Shown: positions 8,407-15,386 of the stretch, one piece after another
Position numbering within the stretch: the stretch's first letter is position 1
Layout of the letters: each line of letters starts with the position of its first letter
From: Proteocatella sp041738345
GTDB lineage: Bacteria; Bacillota; Clostridia; Peptostreptococcales; Filifactoraceae
Direction: 5' to 3'
Length of the DNA: 19,447 nucleotides
NCBI GenBank assembly: GCA_041738345.1
Contig: JBGSPX010000045.1
Location: 1 to 19,447, forward strand
Program-made: the position numbers and the translations under genes
Notes under the pieces: model-generated
Seen by the model: the letters and a program-made list of their open reading frames with translations, nothing else
What the model was told of the DNA's origin: nothing
Database searches by the model: none

Positions 8407-8435
8407 TTATATTTTTTTGAAAAATATGTTAAATT
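8407..8435 (+). promoter_or_regulatory. Candidate agrD promoter (extended -10, poor -35)
   Basis: TGT-TAAATT at 8427-8435 is an extended -10 element; the matching -35 position (about 8407-8412, TTATAT) is poor, as expected for an activator-dependent promoter abutting the direct repeat. Confidence 0.5.
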
Positions 8436-8441
8436 ATAGAG

Positions 8442-8500
8442 GTGCAGAACTGAATTTTTATTTAGTATTTTTATTAAATACAAGTATGATTTTTCTGCAC
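8442..8500 (+). repeat. Long inverted repeat in the agrD 5' leader
   Basis: GTGCAGAA (8442-8449) is perfectly complementary to TTCTGCAC (8493-8500), enclosing an AT-rich loop that contains a second stem, GTATTT/AAATAC. It lies between the candidate promoter and the agrD SD and could structure the mRNA leader. It has no U tract after it. Confidence 0.5.
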
Positions 8501-8540
8501 AGGGTTAATATATATTTGGGGTGAAAGGAGGCATATTTCT

Positions 8541-8696
8541 ATGAAAAAATGTTTCAAGCAACAACTATTAAGACTAATGAATGTATCAGCTGCACTATCT
8601 TTGGTGGTAGCAACTTTAAATGCAAACGTAGCATGCTCATTTATAAGTCATCAACCAGAAGTTCCATCAAAAGTTAAAAGTTTAAGAAAGTTCTAA
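8541..8696 (+). CDS. agrD: Cyclic lactone autoinducer peptide precursor (AgrD-like)
   Basis: A 51-residue ORF with a strong AAAGGAGG ribosome site 10 bases before its ATG. It has the three-part AgrD layout: an N-terminal amphipathic, membrane-seeking leader (MKKCFKQQLLRLMN...), a short core, and a charged C-terminal recognition tail with HQPEVP. Aligning NVACSFISHQPEVP with the Clostridium perfringens precursor (core CLWFT followed by HQPEEP) predicts a five-residue thiolactone, Cys32-Ser-Phe-Ile-Ser. An extra Cys4 in the leader is unusual. It lies directly upstream of agrB, which should process it. Too short for most automatic gene calls. Confidence 0.92.
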   Translation: MKKCFKQQLLRLMNVSAALSLVVATLNANVACSFISHQPEVPSKVKSLRKF

Positions 8697-8700
8697 TTGT

Positions 8701-9297
8701 ATGAACTACATTACGGATTTGATAGTACAATTTATGTTAAAGCATGGCATAATTGAGGCTGAAGATGCTGAAATCTATAAATTTGGCTTTAATCAGCTTA
8801 TATTTATATCTATAAATTTAATAACGACAGTGGTTATAGGTATAGTGTTTTCTATGCTTTTTGAAAGTGTTATATTTCTAGTTTCATATATGGTGGTAAG
8901 AGTCTATGCAGGTGGATATCATGCCAAGACACAGTTTAGATGTTATATAATATCCTCGCTTTTTATTGTTTTAGCACTAATCGGTGTAAAATATATAATT
9001 TGGGAAGGGTTTGCAAATATAATAGCAATAACTATTGCGGCAATTATTATTTTTAAATTATCTCCTGTAGAAACCAAAAATAAACCACTGGATGAAATTG
9101 AAACAAAGATATATAAAACCAAAAGTCGCCAAAGATTAGCAGTTATATATGTATTATGTATAATGGCAAAGCTTTTGGCTTATGATGCAATATTTAAATC
9201 CATGTCAATGGCGATAATTATACTTAGTTTTGTACTATTGATAGGACAGCAAATAAATAGACATGAGAAAAATGAAGAAGACCTTATTTCCGTATAG
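8701..9297 (+). CDS. agrB: AgrB-like peptide-processing membrane protease
   Basis: A 198-residue integral membrane protein with about four to six hydrophobic segments (for example residues 33-66 and 84-118). The catalytic His74 in YAGGYHAKT and Cys81 in FRCY are spaced as in AgrB cysteine endopeptidases. The family cuts the C-terminal tail of AgrD and forms the thiolactone. ATG 8701 lies 4 bases after the agrD stop; TTG 8697 is an alternative start. The ribosome site is weak, suggesting coupling to agrD translation. The gene order D-B-regulator-kinase is common in Clostridia and differs from the staphylococcal B-D-C-A order. Confidence 0.93.
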   Translation: MNYITDLIVQFMLKHGIIEAEDAEIYKFGFNQLIFISINLITTVVIGIVFSMLFESVIFLVSYMVVRVYAGGYHAKTQFRCYIISSLFIVLALIGVKYIIWEGFANIIAITIAAIIIFKLSPVETKNKPLDEIETKIYKTKSRQRLAVIYVLCIMAKLLAYDAIFKSMSMAIIILSFVLLIGQQINRHEKNEEDLISV

Positions 9298-9313
9298 GAG
9301 ATTAGGTCTTTTT
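9278..9313 (+). terminator. Intrinsic terminator after agrDB
   Basis: AAGACCT (9278-9284) pairs with AGGTCTT (9304-9310), followed by a short U tract. The 5' arm overlaps the last codons of agrB. It separates agrDB from the regulator genes, which have their own promoter. Confidence 0.75.
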
Positions 9314-9315
9314 AC

Positions 9316-9344
9316 TTGACAGTTTAAAAATATTTGTGTAAATT
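9316..9344 (+). promoter_or_regulatory. Promoter for the response regulator-kinase pair
   Basis: A perfect -35 TTGACA (9316-9321), a 17-base spacer, then TAAATT (9339-9344) as the -10. It lies just after the agrDB terminator and 37 bases upstream of the regulator ATG. No 21-bp repeat is seen here, so this unit may be constitutive. Confidence 0.65.
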
Positions 9345-9380
9345 TTAAGAGTACAAATAATAAAATTAGGGGTAAAAATA

Positions 9381-10091
9381 ATGATAAAAATTGCAATATG
9401 TGATGATGATAAGATATTTTGTGATGAAATTGAAACGGCAATAAAAAATTATGAGAGTGAATCTTCTTTCTCGATTTCAGTTGAAACTTTTTATAGTGGA
9501 GAAAGTTTAATTGAATCTATTAGAACTGGAAACAACTTAGATTTTATTTTTTTGGATATAGAGCTAGAAAACATTAATGGGGTAGATGTAGGGAAGATAA
9601 TAAGGAATGAGTTTAAAAATGAAGCTATGCAGATTGTGTATATTTCGTGGAATCGTGCATATGCGCTTGAACTTTTTAAAAATAGACCCTTTGATTTCCT
9701 AATAAAGCCACTTGAAATAGAAAATTTATATGAGGTTATAGATAAATACGTTGAAATATATGAGCATGAAAATAACTTTTTTGAATTTAAATTTGGGAAA
9801 AGTGCCTATAAAATTCCATTTAAAGACATAATGTATTTTGAAAGTGAAAATCGTAAAATAAAAATAGTAGGAAGATTTGGGGAAAAAGAGTACTATGAGA
9901 AATTAGCTGCTGTATCTGCGCAACTTCCTTTAAAAGAATTCATACAGATACATAAATCTATAATTGTTAATTATGCCTATATATCTAATTACACCTACGA
10001 AGAAATTATTTTATCAAATGGCCAAAAACTACCAATAAGTCAAAAATTTAGAGTTCCTGTGAGGGAAGAATTATTAACTGGAAGGATGTAA
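9381..10091 (+). CDS. LytTR-family response regulator (AgrA-like)
   Basis: A 236-residue regulator with an N-terminal receiver domain (acidic Asp8-Asp10 cluster in ICDDDK, phospho-acceptor Asp59 in FIFLDIEL, and the conserved Lys in FLIKPLE around residue 112) and a C-terminal LytTR DNA-binding domain (about residues 130-235; IMYFESENRKIKI, FIQIHKSIIVNYAYI). AgrA proteins bind paired 9-bp-type repeats spaced two turns apart, and such a repeat is present upstream of agrD in this window. The gene lies two bases before the kinase gene. It is the probable output of the peptide signal. Confidence 0.93.
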   Translation: MIKIAICDDDKIFCDEIETAIKNYESESSFSISVETFYSGESLIESIRTGNNLDFIFLDIELENINGVDVGKIIRNEFKNEAMQIVYISWNRAYALELFKNRPFDFLIKPLEIENLYEVIDKYVEIYEHENNFFEFKFGKSAYKIPFKDIMYFESENRKIKIVGRFGEKEYYEKLAAVSAQLPLKEFIQIHKSIIVNYAYISNYTYEEIILSNGQKLPISQKFRVPVREELLTGRM

Positions 10092-10093
10092 TT

Positions 10094-11356
10094 ATGTATA
10101 TTGTACACAAGGAATTAGCGGTATATATATTTTCAAATCTATTTAGAATATATGTCGTATATAGATTTATGGGGATATTTTTTGAAAAAAATCCCAAAAG
10201 AAATAGGTTGGAAATTTCACTGTTCACACTTTACTATGGCGTAAACAGTGTAGGGCATATATTATGGGGACAGCCGTATATAAACCTACTGACAAATACC
10301 GTGTTTTTAATTTTAATCACTATGATATACAAAAGTAAGGTATCTACTAAAATAATTGCAGTAGTTATGATATATGCAGTCCAGATTTTATCTGATGGGA
10401 TAGTATGTAATTTTGTATACCTTTATACAGATAGTCTATTTACTATAAACACTGGAGTTATAAGCAACCTTCTTTTACTATTTATAGAACTTTTAATAGA
10501 AAGTGCAGTGGACTATAAGCGGGAATCAAAGATAAATCCGATACATCTTACTGCGATAGTAGTTATTCCAACAGGTAGTATAGTCATAGCATTTTTTATT
10601 CTAATGTCAGAAATGGCGTATATTGAAAAAAGTTTATGTTTAGGGATACTGCTTATAATAAACGCAATGATATTTAATATATATGATGTTCTAATAGAAC
10701 AATATATTGCAATTTATGAGAAGAAGCTCTTAGAACAGCAAAATAAAAGTTATAAAAACCAGTTTGAAATAATTAAAGAGTCAAATGATAATATGAGACT
10801 TTTAAAGCATGATATAAAAAATCATATGTATATACTTGAAGATATGGTAAGAAGAGATGATAGAGAAAAGATATTAGAATATATAAATGATGTTGAAAAT
10901 ATGATAGACATAAAAAGACAGTTTTCAAATTCAGGAAATATAGAAATAGACAGTATTATAAATTATAAGCTTTCAGCGGCTGAGTATATGGGTGCAAAAC
11001 TTAAGATAGATATTAGAGTTCCTGCGAAGCTTGCGATAAAAGAATTTGATATAAATGTCATTTTAAGTAATATTTTAGATAATGCAGTGGAAGCAATAAA
11101 GTTTGTAGAAAATAAATCTATAGAAATTAAAATAGAGTTTTCAAAAGGGGTACTTTATATTTGTGTAAAGAATTCATATTTAAAAATAGATATTGATGAA
11201 AAAGGGGAATTTAAGACAACTAAACAAGATTCTCAAAATCATGGACTGGGTTTAAATAGTGTAAAACGTACTGCTGAAAAGTATAATGGAACGATGATTA
11301 CAGAGCTTGAAGAAAATAAATTCACAGTAAAGGTACTACTTTACAGTAATACCTAA
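10094..11356 (+). CDS. GHKL-domain sensor histidine kinase (AgrC-like)
   Basis: A 420-residue kinase. Residues 1 to about 205 are strongly hydrophobic with about six predicted membrane spans, the usual peptide-sensing module of AgrC. The dimerisation/phospho-acceptor segment carries His239 in LLKHDIKNH. The ATPase domain shows the N box around residues 323-333 (LSNILDNAVEA) and the G box at about 384-388 (HGLGLNSVK), with a degenerate middle region as is typical for GHKL kinases. The ATG is two bases after the regulator stop. A strong terminator follows. It should detect the peptide made by AgrD/AgrB. Confidence 0.93.
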   Translation: MYIVHKELAVYIFSNLFRIYVVYRFMGIFFEKNPKRNRLEISLFTLYYGVNSVGHILWGQPYINLLTNTVFLILITMIYKSKVSTKIIAVVMIYAVQILSDGIVCNFVYLYTDSLFTINTGVISNLLLLFIELLIESAVDYKRESKINPIHLTAIVVIPTGSIVIAFFILMSEMAYIEKSLCLGILLIINAMIFNIYDVLIEQYIAIYEKKLLEQQNKSYKNQFEIIKESNDNMRLLKHDIKNHMYILEDMVRRDDREKILEYINDVENMIDIKRQFSNSGNIEIDSIINYKLSAAEYMGAKLKIDIRVPAKLAIKEFDINVILSNILDNAVEAIKFVENKSIEIKIEFSKGVLYICVKNSYLKIDIDEKGEFKTTKQDSQNHGLGLNSVKRTAEKYNGTMITELEENKFTVKVLLYSNT

Positions 11357-11381
11357 GAAAATGAATAGAGAGCTAATAGTA

Positions 11382-11421
11382 AATAGTATGGACGGAAAAT
11401 TTCTGTCTGTACTATTTTTTT
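11382..11421 (+). terminator. Strong intrinsic terminator after the agr kinase
   Basis: AATAGTATGGACGGAAA pairs along nearly its full length (with G-U pairs) with TTTCTGTCTGTACTATT, followed by a run of at least six U. It separates the agr locus from the selenoprotein operon. Confidence 0.9.
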
Positions 11422-11611
11422 ATAAAGAAATTTTGGGACAATTCGTTATATTTGATTTTACTATATATATTATAAAAAAAAACAATTTTACAGTAGCTGT
11501 TTAATAAGGTATTATATGGATTGGTTATGGGAAAATATATGGAATCTAATAAAATATACTAATAAAAGCATTTAGTTATAATTTACATATAGAATAGAGA
11601 AAGAAGTTTTT
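11422..11611 (+). other. AT-rich upstream region of the selenoprotein operon
   Basis: About 190 bases without a gene. The best -10 is TATAAT at 11577-11582, with no clear -35 at the right distance. A small stem, ACAG-TA-CTGT, lies near 11494. No terminator, T-box or LytTR repeat is seen. The ribosome site before the ATG at 11612 is weak (GAAAGAAG). Confidence 0.4.
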
Positions 11612-11867
11612 ATGGAAAAAATAATTGTAGAATTTATAAATACTTGACCAACTTGTGAAGCATGGGATGCTGGTAAAAAAATTAGGAGAAAAATATAGCG
11701 ATAAGATTGAGGTCAAAGTGTATAGAGCGGGCAAAGATTTTGAATATGTTAAGCGATATGGAATAATTACAAAGGGAACTTTGATAATAAATCAAAAGAA
11801 AAAATTTGATAAGCTTAATAAAGCAGTTATAGAAAAATTAATTGAAGATGAAATCGCAAATATTTAA
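11612..11867 (+). CDS. saoT: Thioredoxin-like selenoprotein (UxxC) with an apparent single-base frameshift
   Basis: The frame from ATG 11612 reads MEKIIVEFINT, then UGA (11645-11647, codon 12), then PTCEAWDAGKK. A beta strand followed by U-P-T-C at a helix start is the thioredoxin active-site layout, with Sec in place of the first Cys. The frame then breaks in a run of seven A (11675-11681). Removing one A restores an open frame through LGEKYSDKIEVKVYRAGKDF to the TAA at 11865-11867, about 85 residues, a normal length for a minimal thioredoxin/glutaredoxin-like fold, with a later TKGTLIINQKKKF strand. The shift may be a sequencing error, a mutation or frameshifting. A hairpin follows the UGA. 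First gene of the operon; it probably reduces a Cys/Sec partner. The symbol is from memory of the SAO families. Confidence 0.75.
11659..11671 (+). promoter_or_regulatory. Candidate bacterial SECIS hairpin in saoT
   Basis: AGCAT (11659-11663) pairs with ATGCT (11667-11671) around a GGG loop, 11 bases after the UGA at 11645-11647. An outer CCA/TGG pairing is also possible. The position and G-rich loop fit SelB recognition; the stem is short. Confidence 0.6.
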
Positions 11868-11887
11868 TTATACGAAGGAAGGTTATT

Positions 11888-13000
11888 ATGGAGTTTATTG
11901 AAATTATTTTTGATGGATTAAGGGCAACTGTGTTATCAGCGATTACTGCACTTAATGGAGCATCAGGATGGCTTGTAATAAGTTTTTTTCTTGCTGGAAT
12001 TTTACATAATGTACTATCTGCTGAAAAATTTCAAAATCATTTAGGAAATAAAAAACTATCATCTATATTTAAAGCGACGATATCAGGTATGTTTTTGCCA
12101 ATCTGTAGCTGTGGCGTAATTCCAATAGGAATAAGTCTTTATTATTCAGGTGCATATTTAGGGCCGGTGCTTGCGTTTATGACATCTACACCTATAATAA
12201 ATCCGATTGCAGTGATTTTGTGTTTGGGACTTTTAGGCCCTAAGATAACTGCAATATATGTTGTTTCAGGCTTTGCAATACCATTTATTGTAGGTATGCT
12301 TGGAAATTTTTTTGGTGGAAAAGAGATTTCTATAAATGGAGAAAATACAGAAATTGAAAGTGGAAATACAGAATTTATACAGCTTGAGGAAGAGCAGCTA
12401 AGTGTAATTGAAAAATTTAAATTAGGGATAAAGTGGGCTTTTGAAGACTTAGCGGTAACTGTAAGCAAATATGTGGTACTTGGAATGCTTTGTGCGGGGT
12501 TTATAACTACTGTTTTTCCAAGTAGTATAATCCAAAAATATCTTGGAAGTCCAGATATGTTATCGCTTGGAAGTATAGCAGTGTTGGCATGCATTATGTA
12601 TGTGTGTGCTATAGGACATATTCCTTTTATAGCAGCACTTGTAGCTAGTGGAGCAGCGCCTGGAATTGCAATAACTTTTCTAATTGCAGGGGCAGCTACA
12701 AATTTACCAGAGCTTATAAGTATCTCAAAGGTAATTGGAAAAAAAGCAGCCTTTATATATTCATCTACGCTAGTAATACTTTCTATTTTAGTAGGATATA
12801 TTACTAATATTTTAGTACCATTAAATGATGTATCTATGAATTTAGGAAATGTTGAAAGTAGCATAAAACTTGCTAATTTTATGCTTATAAATATACCACC
12901 GTGGGTTAGTTATATATGCAGTATTATAATTTTGATATTAGCATTTATGGCGATACTTCCAAAGCTAAGAAAGGTTACGCTTGCAGATGAAACGATTTAA
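11888..13000 (+). CDS. saoE: COG0701-type permease, candidate organometal/soft-metal efflux transporter
   Basis: A 370-residue membrane protein with about eight to ten hydrophobic segments in two related halves. The first half carries the conserved FLPICSCGVIPIG motif (Cys73, Cys75), which marks the UPF0718/ArsP-like permease family; the second carries CAIGHIPFIAALVASGAAPG followed by AGAATNLPEL. Some members of this broad family export organoarsenicals, and many are paired with small thioredoxin-like proteins, as here. A charged cytoplasmic loop (about residues 138-175) separates the halves. The ribosome site AAGGAAGG precedes the ATG, 20 bases after saoT. Direction and substrate of transport are inferred, not seen. 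Confidence 0.8.
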   Translation: MEFIEIIFDGLRATVLSAITALNGASGWLVISFFLAGILHNVLSAEKFQNHLGNKKLSSIFKATISGMFLPICSCGVIPIGISLYYSGAYLGPVLAFMTSTPIINPIAVILCLGLLGPKITAIYVVSGFAIPFIVGMLGNFFGGKEISINGENTEIESGNTEFIQLEEEQLSVIEKFKLGIKWAFEDLAVTVSKYVVLGMLCAGFITTVFPSSIIQKYLGSPDMLSLGSIAVLACIMYVCAIGHIPFIAALVASGAAPGIAITFLIAGAATNLPELISISKVIGKKAAFIYSSTLVILSILVGYITNILVPLNDVSMNLGNVESSIKLANFMLINIPPWVSYICSIIILILAFMAILPKLRKVTLADETI

Positions 13001-13463
13001 AATTAAGTATATAGTCATATTTTTGTTATTGATAGTGATTCTTGGAGTTTCAGGTAAATTTAATCAAAAATTAGCACAAACTCAAGACGCAGAAGATAAA
13101 ATTAATATTTCACCACAATTGCTAGAACAATACCAAAAGAACCATACTCAGGAAATAATAATGGCAGAAAAGTGTGATTTAAATATGGATAAAAAAGAGG
13201 ATGCTGTAATTGTTTATAGAGAAAATAAATCGCAAAATTTTATGGTCGTAGTAGTTACTGAGGGTGAGAGTTATTACATTACAGAGCCAGTAAAAGCTCC
13301 GCGCGAAAACCAAAGTATAAAATTTAAAAATATAGATGAAAAAGCAGAAATGGAAGTAATAGTTTCAGGCGAAAAAAATGGAAATTTAGGATATGCAATC
13401 TTTAGAATAGAAGATAAAACATTTAAGGATATTTTTGCAGAAGGCATGGAGTCTTGTTGTTAA
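12987..13463 (+). CDS. saoC: Membrane-anchored protein ending in Cys-Cys-COOH
   Basis: A protein of 158 residues from ATG 12987 (an in-frame TTG at 12981 is better spaced from AAAGG and would add two residues). It overlaps the end of saoE, which supports coupling. Residues 6-22 form one membrane anchor. The rest is outside the membrane and includes EKCDLNMDKKEDAVIVY, an Asp-rich FG-GAP/calcium-loop-like pattern, then beta strands. The last residues are Met-Glu-Ser-Cys-Cys directly before the stop. A C-terminal vicinal Cys pair is rare and suits binding or transfer of a soft metal. I recall a SAO family described exactly as Cys-Cys-COOH, in some members with Sec; here both are Cys. Confidence 0.75.
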   Translation: MKRFKIKYIVIFLLLIVILGVSGKFNQKLAQTQDAEDKINISPQLLEQYQKNHTQEIIMAEKCDLNMDKKEDAVIVYRENKSQNFMVVVVTEGESYYITEPVKAPRENQSIKFKNIDEKAEMEVIVSGEKNGNLGYAIFRIEDKTFKDIFAEGMESCC

Positions 13464-13478
13464 CTTAATTTAAGTTAA
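13460..13478 (+). repeat. Short palindrome between saoC and the lipoprotein gene
   Basis: TTAACTTAA and TTAAGTTAA are perfect inverted repeats around one T, starting inside the saoC stop. All A/T in the core, so the RNA stem is weak; it could be an operator, a processing stem or chance. Confidence 0.3.
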
Positions 13479-13510
13479 ATATATTAATGAAATTAAAGGG
13501 AGAATGAAGT

Positions 13511-14605
13511 ATGAAATTAAACAAAAGATTTGGCGCACTATCACTTTGTGCAATCATGAGCTTAAGTATGCTTTCAGGTTGTGGCAAAAGTGGAAATGAA
13601 GAAACTGCAGTTAAGGATGACTATGCGATAACTGTGGGTTATTATAACTGTGACCATATGACTGCAGGGCCAGTTGCAGAAGGTGCAGGAATTTACAAGG
13701 AATTAGGACTTAATGTTACTACAGTTGGAAACGGTAAAGTTCCTCAAGCAATGGCGGCAGGACAGATGGATGCAGGGTACATAGGGACTAGAGGGCTAGT
13801 AGCATCTATTCCAAAAGGTTCTCCTATAGTGGTTGCCGCTAATAACCATTTAGGGGGCTCAGAATATCTAGTAGTTTCGAATGAGATAAAAGATGTAAAA
13901 GACCTTGTGGGTAAAAAATTAGCCGTAGATATGGAAGGTTTTTTATGGAAGACAGATTATGCACCAGAGACAGGACTTCCAGTAGACCCTAGCAATTATG
14001 AACTGGTAGAAATTGACTCATCAGCAGATACTTATCTTGCAATGAAAACAGGGCAAATACAAGCTTTTGAAACTTGTGACCCATGGGGAACAATTGCAGA
14101 ACAAGAAGGAACAGGTAGAATAGTAGCATCTACTCAGTACAAAGAAAAATCGACTGGAAAACATTACAACTGTTGTTCATTCTCACTTAATACTAACTTT
14201 ATAAAAGAACATCCAGAATTAGCAGAAAAACTAGTACTTGCACATACTAAAGCTATTGAATATATATATACAAATCCAGTGGAAGCAGCTAAGATATTTG
14301 CAAAATACTACAATGTAGATGAAGAAGTTGCACTTACTACTATTTACAAAAAAACAGTAGGTGAGGGAAGAACTATAACTTGGAAGGTTACTGGAGAAGA
14401 ATACAAGAATAACTTAGAGATGTACAAAGAGTACAATGCGGTAGAGGATATTCCTGAGTATGATGAAATAGTAGACTTATCGATTTTAGAAAAATGTGGA
14501 GCAGATGATTTTGATCAGTTCATAAAAGAAAAAGTGGATCCAGTATTCCCAATAGGAATGGACTATGAAACTTGGAAAGAAAAAGCTTCATCAATGAGCA
14601 AATAA
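13511..14605 (+). CDS. ABC-transporter substrate-binding lipoprotein (NMT1/SsuA-like), Cys-rich
   Basis: A 364-residue protein with a lipoprotein signal (MKLNKRFGALSLCAIMSLSMLSGC, lipobox Cys24) and a type II periplasmic-binding fold of the nitrate/sulfonate/taurine group (VGYYNCDHMTAGPVAEGAGIY, then MAAGQMDAGYIG, GKKLAVD). Unusually, the mature part holds several Cys close to where ligand is bound in this fold: Cys47 with His49, Cys189 in FETCDPWG, Cys221-Cys222 in HYNCCSF, and one near residue 333. This suggests a thiophilic ligand (inference). The ribosome site AAGGGAG is good. Together with saoB, saoP and saoA it forms an ABC importer; saoB starts one base after its stop. Confidence 0.88.
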   Translation: MKLNKRFGALSLCAIMSLSMLSGCGKSGNEETAVKDDYAITVGYYNCDHMTAGPVAEGAGIYKELGLNVTTVGNGKVPQAMAAGQMDAGYIGTRGLVASIPKGSPIVVAANNHLGGSEYLVVSNEIKDVKDLVGKKLAVDMEGFLWKTDYAPETGLPVDPSNYELVEIDSSADTYLAMKTGQIQAFETCDPWGTIAEQEGTGRIVASTQYKEKSTGKHYNCCSFSLNTNFIKEHPELAEKLVLAHTKAIEYIYTNPVEAAKIFAKYYNVDEEVALTTIYKKTVGEGRTITWKVTGEEYKNNLEMYKEYNAVEDIPEYDEIVDLSILEKCGADDFDQFIKEKVDPVFPIGMDYETWKEKASSMSK

Positions 14606-14606
14606 T

Positions 14607-15386
14607 ATGAGTTTTAATAAAAAAATATGGTTCATATCAGTTTTATTAGTAACTATATTATCAGCAATTACGCTGAAAGTGCAGCCTAAAGAGTATATGC
14701 TTAGAGTAGGAGTGTCAGACGACACTTCTACTCTTGTTGTAAATCATATGATGGATAATCAAACAAAAATAGATATGGATTTGCAAGATTTTATGCAAAA
14801 ATATACAATTTCAGATTGCTGATCAGCGACTACTCAGTGGGCACTGAGCAGTGATGAGATGGATTTAGCAATAATATGCAAGGATGCAGCTAGTGAATAT
14901 GTAAAAGTAGATAAAAATTTTGAAATAGTAGGGGTGCTAATAAAAAATTCAGATTTACTTTTAAAAAGAGATAGGTCTCCTCAAAAAATAGGAGTTACCC
15001 AGAATCGAAATTATCAAAAAAAACTTGCAAATTCAATGTATAAAAATGCAGAAATAGTTGAAATCATATCAAATGCATTACCATATGCAATATACAATGA
15101 TATTGTAGATTCTGCAATACTTGACGGGGTAAAGGTTTTAGGGCTTGAGGGGGATGTGGAGTATCCTAAGATAGAGACAGAAACATATGTACTTATTGTG
15201 AATAAAAGTTTTAAAAAGAAAGAAGCGTACAGCGCATTTGTAAAAGCATATAATAAATCCGTAAACGAATTAAGAGATAAAGCGGCTTTGATTGATACAA
15301 TCGAAAAATATAAAGGGATTGAATTATCTCAAAAAGATAAGGATGTGATTAAAACTTGGAACTTAAAGTTTCTGGAAATAAATTAG
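14607..15386 (+). CDS. saoB: Selenocysteine-containing ABC substrate-binding-like protein (Cys-Sec pair)
   Basis: From ATG 14607 the frame has an N-terminal hydrophobic anchor (residues about 7-24), a strand MLRVGVSDD and then TISDC followed by UGA at 14820-14822 (codon 72). It continues in frame with SATTQWALSSDEMDLAII to TAG 15384-15386, 259 residues in all. The downstream half has substrate-binding-protein features (EMDLAIICKDAA, SQKIGVTQ-like strand, LDGVKVLGLEG, KAYNKSVNEL). Cys71-Sec72 is a vicinal redox or metal-binding pair. A near-perfect hairpin follows the UGA. It lies one base after the lipoprotein gene and overlaps the permease gene by 31 bases. Reading it as two separate ORFs would leave the second part without a good start. 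Symbol recalled from the SAO set. Confidence 0.85.
14829..14852 (+). promoter_or_regulatory. Candidate bacterial SECIS hairpin in saoB
   Basis: ACT-A-CTCAGT (14829-14838) pairs with ACTGAG-C-AGT (14843-14852) around the loop GGGC, with one A/C mismatch. It starts 6 bases after the UGA at 14820-14822. Confidence 0.75.

Noticed and set aside
11422..11611. LytTR repeat or T-box before the selenoprotein operon
   Set aside because: I looked for the TTAATTTCAACATC pair and for T-box blocks and found neither.
12142..12864. 240-codon minus-strand ORF inside the COG0701 permease gene
   Set aside because: It is the antisense shadow of a clear membrane-protein gene; the translation has no family features and no ribosome site.
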